NCBI RefSeq assembly: GCF_029360725.1
Contig: NZ_JARKMY010000010.1
Span: 948,431 to 1,012,430 of the forward strand
Source of the DNA: Chryseolinea sp. H1M3-3
Lineage (GTDB): Bacteria > Bacteroidota > Bacteroidia > Cytophagales > Cyclobacteriaceae
DNA length: 64,000 nt
Reading direction: 5' to 3'
Positions 59,754-64,000 of the stretch are shown here, one piece after another. The translations under genes were made by a program, and so were the position numbers. The notes under the pieces are model-generated. The model had not been told where the DNA came from. It made no database searches and saw nothing but the letters and a program-made list of their open reading frames with translations. Positions within the stretch are counted from its first letter, which is position 1. Every line of letters begins with the position of its first letter.

Positions 59754-60863
59754 ATGAAGCATTCCAGCGCTATTAAATTCTCGTCAGCACGAGCCGACTT
59801 TTTCACTACGCTTAACCATCGCGTTAACGACTATTTTAAGTCAAACAATATCAGCCGATATGCAAATGCACAGATGAAGTTTAAAACTGTGTTCATGTTT
59901 GCTTTGTATGCCGTTCCTTACTACCTAATCGTTAGCCAAACGGTCGCTAACGGATGGGGCATGCTCGCGCTTTGTATTCTGATGGGAACAGGAATTGCAG
60001 GCATTGGCCTGGCGGTAATGCATGATGCAAACCATGGCTCCTATTCAAACAAAAGCTGGATCAATAACCTGGTGGGTTATTCGCTCAACGTGATGGGTGC
60101 AGGCGCATTCAACTGGAAAGTTCAACACAATGTTTTACACCACACGTATACCAACATACATGACGTGGATGAGGACATCAGCCCTCGCGGAATCCTGCGC
60201 ATGACGCCTCATAGTGAATGGAAATCGATTCATAGATTTCAACACATCTATGCCTGGTTCGTATATGGTTTAATGACCCTTGTATGGGTGCTTATTAAAG
60301 ATTTTGTGCGATTAAGCCGTTACCACAAAGATGGTTTGGTGACAAAACAAAAAGCTGATATTAAAAAAGAGTGGGCGATCTTGATTGCAACAAAACTAAT
60401 TTACGTCGGCTATATTTTGGTAATACCGATGATGGTGCTAGACATCACCTGGTGGCAATGGCTAATCGGTTTTGTGGCGATGCATTACGTGGCTGGATTC
60501 ATTCTTGCCATTATCTTTCAGCCGGCGCATGTTATTGATGGTACTGAGTTTCCGATGCCTGATGACAACGGTAAGATGGATAATAGTTGGGCCATCCATC
60601 AGTTGCACACCACTACTAATTTTGCTAACAACAGCACATTATTTTCCTGGTATGTAGGCGGATTAAATTTTCAGGTTGAACATCATCTGTTCCCCAACGT
60701 GTGCCACGTGCACTACAAAAAAATATCGACCATCGTGAGGGCAACCACAGAGGAATTTGGACTACCTTATAAATCCGAGAGAAGATTTATCGATGCCATC
60801 GTCGGCCATGGTAAACTCCTTAAAGAATTAGGGAAGCGCCCGGTCCTGCAAATAAATCGATAA
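59754..60863 (+). CDS. Fatty-acid desaturase
   Basis: Membrane di-iron desaturase of the acyl-CoA/acyl-lipid front-end type, 369 residues from ATG 59754 (MKHSSAIKF). A TTG start nine codons earlier is possible but less likely. Histidine boxes are intact: HDANHGSYSN (about 98-107), HNVLHHTYTN (about 133-142) and QVEHHLFPN (about 314-322). Hydrophobic segments surround them. The Q-x-x-H-H form of the third box is seen in front-end desaturases (delta-5/6-like), though bacterial activities vary. The 229-base region before it is AT-rich with no convincing promoter. Confidence 0.9.
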   Translation: MKHSSAIKFSSARADFFTTLNHRVNDYFKSNNISRYANAQMKFKTVFMFALYAVPYYLIVSQTVANGWGMLALCILMGTGIAGIGLAVMHDANHGSYSNKSWINNLVGYSLNVMGAGAFNWKVQHNVLHHTYTNIHDVDEDISPRGILRMTPHSEWKSIHRFQHIYAWFVYGLMTLVWVLIKDFVRLSRYHKDGLVTKQKADIKKEWAILIATKLIYVGYILVIPMMVLDITWWQWLIGFVAMHYVAGFILAIIFQPAHVIDGTEFPMPDDNGKMDNSWAIHQLHTTTNFANNSTLFSWYVGGLNFQVEHHLFPNVCHVHYKKISTIVRATTEEFGLPYKSERRFIDAIVGHGKLLKELGKRPVLQINR

Positions 60864-60881
60864 GTAGAACTTCAAGGCTTG

Positions 60882-62804
60882 CTAAAAAAAACGCAACCCT
60901 ACTTTACCACCCCACCACATCTTCATGTTGAGATCATTGCTGTAAGTTTTATCGACAATAATGTGCGGTGAGTAATCTGTGAAAAGTGGTTTATACTTAT
61001 CATAAGTTGTATCCGTCACATATCCATTTAAGGTTACACCGAACGTAATGCTTAAATGCTTCAGTACTTGCACGTCTGCTCCCAGGTAAACTTTGTTGAT
61101 CAGATTAATTGCGTCAATGGTATTACCATATACAACCTGGTTAGCCGTTACGTCTACATTCAGGCTCAAGGTGCGGGAAAGCCTCGGAGCTGTACCAATT
61201 CCATATCCAAATGTCCAATGTGTCTCTTCGTCTTCAAATGTATTTGGCTTAGCGCCCACTGTAAGAATATTGTAGAACTGTCTTACGCCTGTTCTAATGG
61301 CAAGGTTGGTATAAAAAATTTCGTCTGCGGAAACTTCAAGTTTATGGTAGCCTTTTAAAACTACACTTAGGAAGCCAACAGGAATGCCACGTATGCTGTC
61401 CGTTATGTTTAGCAATCCCACCTGGCTCCCATGAACGTTAGTGGCATAGTTGACCAGGCCTGCCACTTGTGCTCCCTTTATTTTTTTTGCAGCAATATTC
61501 ATAAGACCCGAAATTTGTGCTCCCTTAACTTCTTTCGCAGCAAAATTAATCAGTCCGGAAAGTTGAGCACCAGTAAAATTGCCGACCGTAAAATTCATTA
61601 CGCCTGCGGCTTGCAAAGGGTGCGAGTCTTTCGTCGAAAAATTAAAGAGACCTGCTAGATGCGGACCATTTTGTTGACCAATTGTTCCATTACCTAGGCC
61701 TGCAAAATGAACACCACGAGAATCTCGATAGGTAAAGTTGAACAGCCCGGCAGCGGAAGGTTTAATTGAAGAATTCCCATTCAAATTAATCAGACCGGCA
61801 AATTGATAGCCCGTGACAGAATCGCGGTTCATATTCAATATACCGGCCATTTGCAGAAACGTCATCTTGCCGCCCACAGAGTTAAAAATGCCCGCGAATT
61901 GTGCACCATTCACATCGCCACGGACAATGTTAAACAATCCACCGATCTCGAGTTTCTTCACTCCTAATGAATAGCCGCCATACCAATTGTAAGAATAGTC
62001 ATTGATCACGTTGCCACTCAGTTTATGGTTAGTGCCAACAAAAGGAAAAACCGAAAATTGAAATTTTCGGTATAAAGTGTCTTGAATGTTTTCGATGTTT
62101 ACAGCCTGGGGCGTTAAAATCTTCGATTTCCAAAACCGCTTTATTTTTTGTCGCACACTATCGGCCAGAACATTTACCTTTTCCCCCTGCTCCCGCATTT
62201 GTATCCGAAGAAGTTGTTGCTTGTCTTTGGTAACAAAAATGACTGTATCTGTGTAATTCAATTTACTAACCGCTAACTTAACTTCTTCCCCCGACGGCTG
62301 ATCAACTTTAATCTGAAAATATCCATAGGAATCGGTAACTGTTGATGTAAGCGTTATCGGATCGTAGACGCTAACATTCTTTAATCTTTTGCCGGTCGAT
62401 TCATCAGTAACATAACCCGTCAATACACGTTGATCCACGTTATGGCTTGCCGAAGCTTTAGTAAGAATAATATATTTACCTCGCGCTTTGTATTGAATTG
62501 CGCCGCTGAAAATCTGATCTAAAACTTCCCTCACTGTTTTACCTCGAAAACTCTGATTGATAATTTTATCGCCATCGATAATGTTTGAGTTGTATGAAAA
62601 TGTAAAACCTGCCTCCCGAGATAATTTTTTAAGCACAGCATCAAGTCTTTCGTTCTCGAAATTTATGGTGACGATTCTCTCTAACAAAGGAATTGGCTCA
62701 TCTGGAATGTATGAGTTTCCCCGAAATCCAGTTAGCAGCAGGCATACGATTGCTAAAACAAATATTGCTTTTGGGCAGATGTTTTTAGTTTTCACAGCCT
62801 GCAC
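60882..62804 (-). CDS. STN-domain protein with 16-residue surface repeats
   Basis: A 640-residue exported protein starting at GTG 62804 (or GTG 62795). Order: signal anchor (about 12-30); STN (secretin/TonB short N-terminal) domain at about 42-115 (TINFENERLDAVLKKLS, then GKTVREVLDQIF); carboxypeptidase-like beta-sandwich at about 126-205 (LTGYVTDESTGKRLKNVSV); a linker to about 285; then eleven tandem units of about 16 residues (286-460) of the form QxAGLxNFxxxxxxGA; and a C-terminal barrel-like region (480-640) ending WWGGKVGLRFF. The repeats resemble LA_2272-type surface repeats. STN domains usually belong to TonB receptors or secretins; here there is no plug or TonB barrel. Third gene of a sigma-FecR operon, overlapping fecR by 20 bases. 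Confidence 0.8.
   Translation of the reverse strand: MQAVKTKNICPKAIFVLAIVCLLLTGFRGNSYIPDEPIPLLERIVTINFENERLDAVLKKLSREAGFTFSYNSNIIDGDKIINQSFRGKTVREVLDQIFSGAIQYKARGKYIILTKASASHNVDQRVLTGYVTDESTGKRLKNVSVYDPITLTSTVTDSYGYFQIKVDQPSGEEVKLAVSKLNYTDTVIFVTKDKQQLLRIQMREQGEKVNVLADSVRQKIKRFWKSKILTPQAVNIENIQDTLYRKFQFSVFPFVGTNHKLSGNVINDYSYNWYGGYSLGVKKLEIGGLFNIVRGDVNGAQFAGIFNSVGGKMTFLQMAGILNMNRDSVTGYQFAGLINLNGNSSIKPSAAGLFNFTYRDSRGVHFAGLGNGTIGQQNGPHLAGLFNFSTKDSHPLQAAGVMNFTVGNFTGAQLSGLINFAAKEVKGAQISGLMNIAAKKIKGAQVAGLVNYATNVHGSQVGLLNITDSIRGIPVGFLSVVLKGYHKLEVSADEIFYTNLAIRTGVRQFYNILTVGAKPNTFEDEETHWTFGYGIGTAPRLSRTLSLNVDVTANQVVYGNTIDAINLINKVYLGADVQVLKHLSITFGVTLNGYVTDTTYDKYKPLFTDYSPHIIVDKTYSNDLNMKMWWGGKVGLRFF
61425..61949 (-). 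repeat. Tandem 48-bp units coding 16-residue repeats
   Basis: Inside the STN-domain gene, residues 286-460 are eleven consecutive units, ten of exactly 16 residues and the last of 15, with consensus [QH]xAG[LI]xN[FL]-x7-Gx. DNA copies are diverged, so this is an old protein repeat and not a recent DNA expansion. Typical units are QLSGLINFAAKEVKGA and QISGLMNIAAKKIKGA. Periodic G-L-x-N suggests stacked beta-turns. Confidence 0.85.
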
Positions 62805-63783
62805 CTTCTAACCTGATACTGCTGTCGGTGTGGGTCACGGTAAGCCCAAGCGTTTCGGCCATGACGGATGCAATCTCATCAATATCTTCATTATTGAAAG
62901 ACACGGTAAGATGACAGTTATTCAAGTTCTCACTGATCACAATTTTCTTATCGTACACATTGTTTAGGGCTTGCACTGCAGTCCGCAAATCGGTATCGCT
63001 AAAACTGAAAAACTTGGTTTTGTATGCCAATATATTTTCCTCGGGTTGCTCTATGGTAAATTTCTTGGTCGTTTTATTATAGATTCCTTTGCCATTGGCA
63101 GACAAGTAAATACCAGAATCTTTATCCGTATAGAACATTACCTTTCCTTCCACAACAACAACCTCTACGGTATTATCTTCCGGATATGCTTTTACATTAA
63201 ATGAAGTTCCGATATCACGAACAAATACGCCATCTACATCAATAATAAATGTCTTATCGTCCTCATGCTGAATGTTAAAGTAAGCCTCACCCTTCAGCCT
63301 CACTTTATGGCTCTTTTTGTTTTTATCGTAAGAATAAGAGAGCTCCGTTTTTTTGTTTAGAAAAACTCCACTTCCATCGGGCAACGTATCGGCTTTCGTT
63401 TCTTTTTGTGAAACTACTCCCCACGATTTGATGCCAGCCGGGTTCATCCATCGATAAGCAAAAAATCCAATGCCAAATACCACAACAATGCTCGCGGCTA
63501 TCCGCCAGAAAAGCTGTGAATGCTTTTGAGTTGGCAAGGCAACTGTTCTAGACTCCGGGTGGAGTTTCGCTTTCATTTTAATCCACGCGGCGTCAACGTC
63601 AAATTCCTGCAGCGCTTTAGATCCAACTGTTTTCTCGAAAATCAGTTTACAATGATTAAAGTACTTTTCATTCGCGTCGCTTTCCTTGGACCAAGCTTCG
63701 ATAAAATGAATTTCCCCCTCCTCAGCTTCACCTGCCAGGTACTTTCCTATAAGTTCATCAATATGTTCTACGTTGTAGTTCAA
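62785..63783 (-). CDS. fecR: FecR-family anti-sigma/regulator
   Basis: Transmembrane regulator linking an outer-membrane signal to an ECF sigma factor. The 332 residues (start TTG 63783) consist of a cytoplasmic anti-sigma part (1-85, with the DELIGKYLAGEAEEGE start), one membrane helix (about 91-109, WRIAASIVVVFGIGFFAYRW) and a periplasmic FecR domain (about 125-225, with ADTLPDGSGVFLNKKTELSY and GEAYFNIQHEDDKTFIID) and a C-terminal DUF4974 domain (about 260-330, ENILAYKTKFFSFSDTDLRTAVQALNN region). This order is the usual Bacteroidota form. It lies 7 bases after the sigma gene and overlaps the STN gene by 20 bases. Confidence 0.92.
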   Translation of the reverse strand: MNYNVEHIDELIGKYLAGEAEEGEIHFIEAWSKESDANEKYFNHCKLIFEKTVGSKALQEFDVDAAWIKMKAKLHPESRTVALPTQKHSQLFWRIAASIVVVFGIGFFAYRWMNPAGIKSWGVVSQKETKADTLPDGSGVFLNKKTELSYSYDKNKKSHKVRLKGEAYFNIQHEDDKTFIIDVDGVFVRDIGTSFNVKAYPEDNTVEVVVVEGKVMFYTDKDSGIYLSANGKGIYNKTTKKFTIEQPEENILAYKTKFFSFSDTDLRTAVQALNNVYDKKIVISENLNNCHLTVSFNNEDIDEIASVMAETLGLTVTHTDSSIRLEGAGCEN

Positions 63784-63790
63784 CCAATTT

Positions 63791-64000
63791 TTAGTTTAAA
63801 AATCCGTTCATCAGAACAAATAACAATGGCAAATAATCCTTCAATTGCTCGCGCATTATTTTTAAAGCCTTTCCCATTTGGTTCTCTACTGTTTTTATTG
63901 AGATATTAAGTTGATCCGCGATCTCTGCATATTTCAATTCTTCAAACCGGCTCAACTTAAATACCATTCTGCATTGTTCCGGAAGTTTGTTCATCGCCTG
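63791..64000 (-). CDS. ECF RNA polymerase sigma factor, partial (3' end)
   Basis: C-terminal 69 codons of a sigma factor that enters from the window edge; the frame is open through base 64000. The visible part is sigma region 4: LPEQCRMVFKLSRFEELKYAEIADQLNIS (split, about 3-32 of the fragment) and KTVENQMGKALKIMREQL, the helix-turn-helix that reads the -35 element. This is the FecI-like type that Bacteroidota pair with FecR, which follows after 7 bases. The hydrophobic tail LLFVLMNGFLN is unusual but short. Confidence 0.9.
   Translation of the reverse strand, partial: QAMNKLPEQCRMVFKLSRFEELKYAEIADQLNISIKTVENQMGKALKIMREQLKDYLPLLFVLMNGFLN

Noticed and set aside
61425-61949. 48-base periodic repeat considered as a CRISPR array or satellite
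   Set aside because: Units are diverged in DNA, have no identical repeats or unique spacers, and are in frame within a protein.

Overview
The window reads as a single chromosomal stretch of a Bacteroidota bacterium, most likely of the order Cytophagales. The evidence is moderate AT richness, candidate promoters of the Bacteroidota type (TTG then TAnnTTTG), GTG/TTG starts at several genes, many signal-peptide beta-barrel and lipoprotein genes, a carboxypeptidase-like TonB receptor of the Oar type, a sigma/FecR/STN locus, BatD, and a standalone LptC next to a PpiD-like foldase. I see no rRNA, tRNA, CRISPR array, insertion sequence or phage gene. Coding density is high; no gap without a gene exceeds about 250 bases.

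Layout. 1-7.4 kb: the 3' part of aspartate kinase, two tandem NhaD antiporters, an unusual Glu/Leu dehydrogenase homologue lacking both catalytic lysines, and divergent anmK/coaX. 7.4-15.7 kb: an envelope-biogenesis run (outer-membrane barrel, TPR protein, LptC, a 51-residue membrane protein, a CorC/HlyC-type protein, a PpiD-like foldase), then DUF493, pterin dehydratase and RlmB. 15.7-21.3 kb: a phosphate locus, pstSCAB-phoU, divergent from an OprO/P-like porin, with paired TTAA repeats 11 bp apart between them. 21.3-31.2 kb: a membrane-anchored glutamate-synthase-like protein, a BamA/TamA-like barrel, an Nfu scaffold, a dicarboxylate symporter, AroC, BatD, a 61-residue orphan protein with a structured leader, and QueG.

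31.2-39.4 kb: a lipoprotein hydrolase, a sugar nucleotidyltransferase/DUF2071 pair divergent from a FucP-type sugar transporter around a perfect LacI-like palindrome, an ECF42-type sigma factor with its DGPF (YCII) partner and a matching candidate promoter, PnuC/VanZ, and a secreted protein gene split by an apparent one-base frameshift. 39.4-45.5 kb: a kynurenine catabolism cluster (aldehyde dehydrogenase and SDR on one strand; 3-hydroxyanthranilate dioxygenase, Ogt, kynureninase and kynurenine monooxygenase on the other). 45.4-53.9 kb: an MltF-like transglycosylase, an Oar-like TonB receptor, a secreted M14 peptidase and a secreted EEP-family hydrolase. 54-60.9 kb: DusB, a CPBP protease, CdsA, DoxX, a canonical glutamate dehydrogenase, Psd and a fatty-acid desaturase. 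60.9-64 kb: an ECF sigma factor (cut by the window edge), FecR and a protein that joins an STN signalling domain to about eleven 16-residue repeats.

Most of the window is housekeeping. The least explained items are the lysine-less dehydrogenase, the STN/16-residue-repeat protein, the ECF42 module, the frameshifted secreted protein, and the small-protein gene with its nested inverted-repeat leader. All function calls rest on reading motifs by eye; no database search was run.
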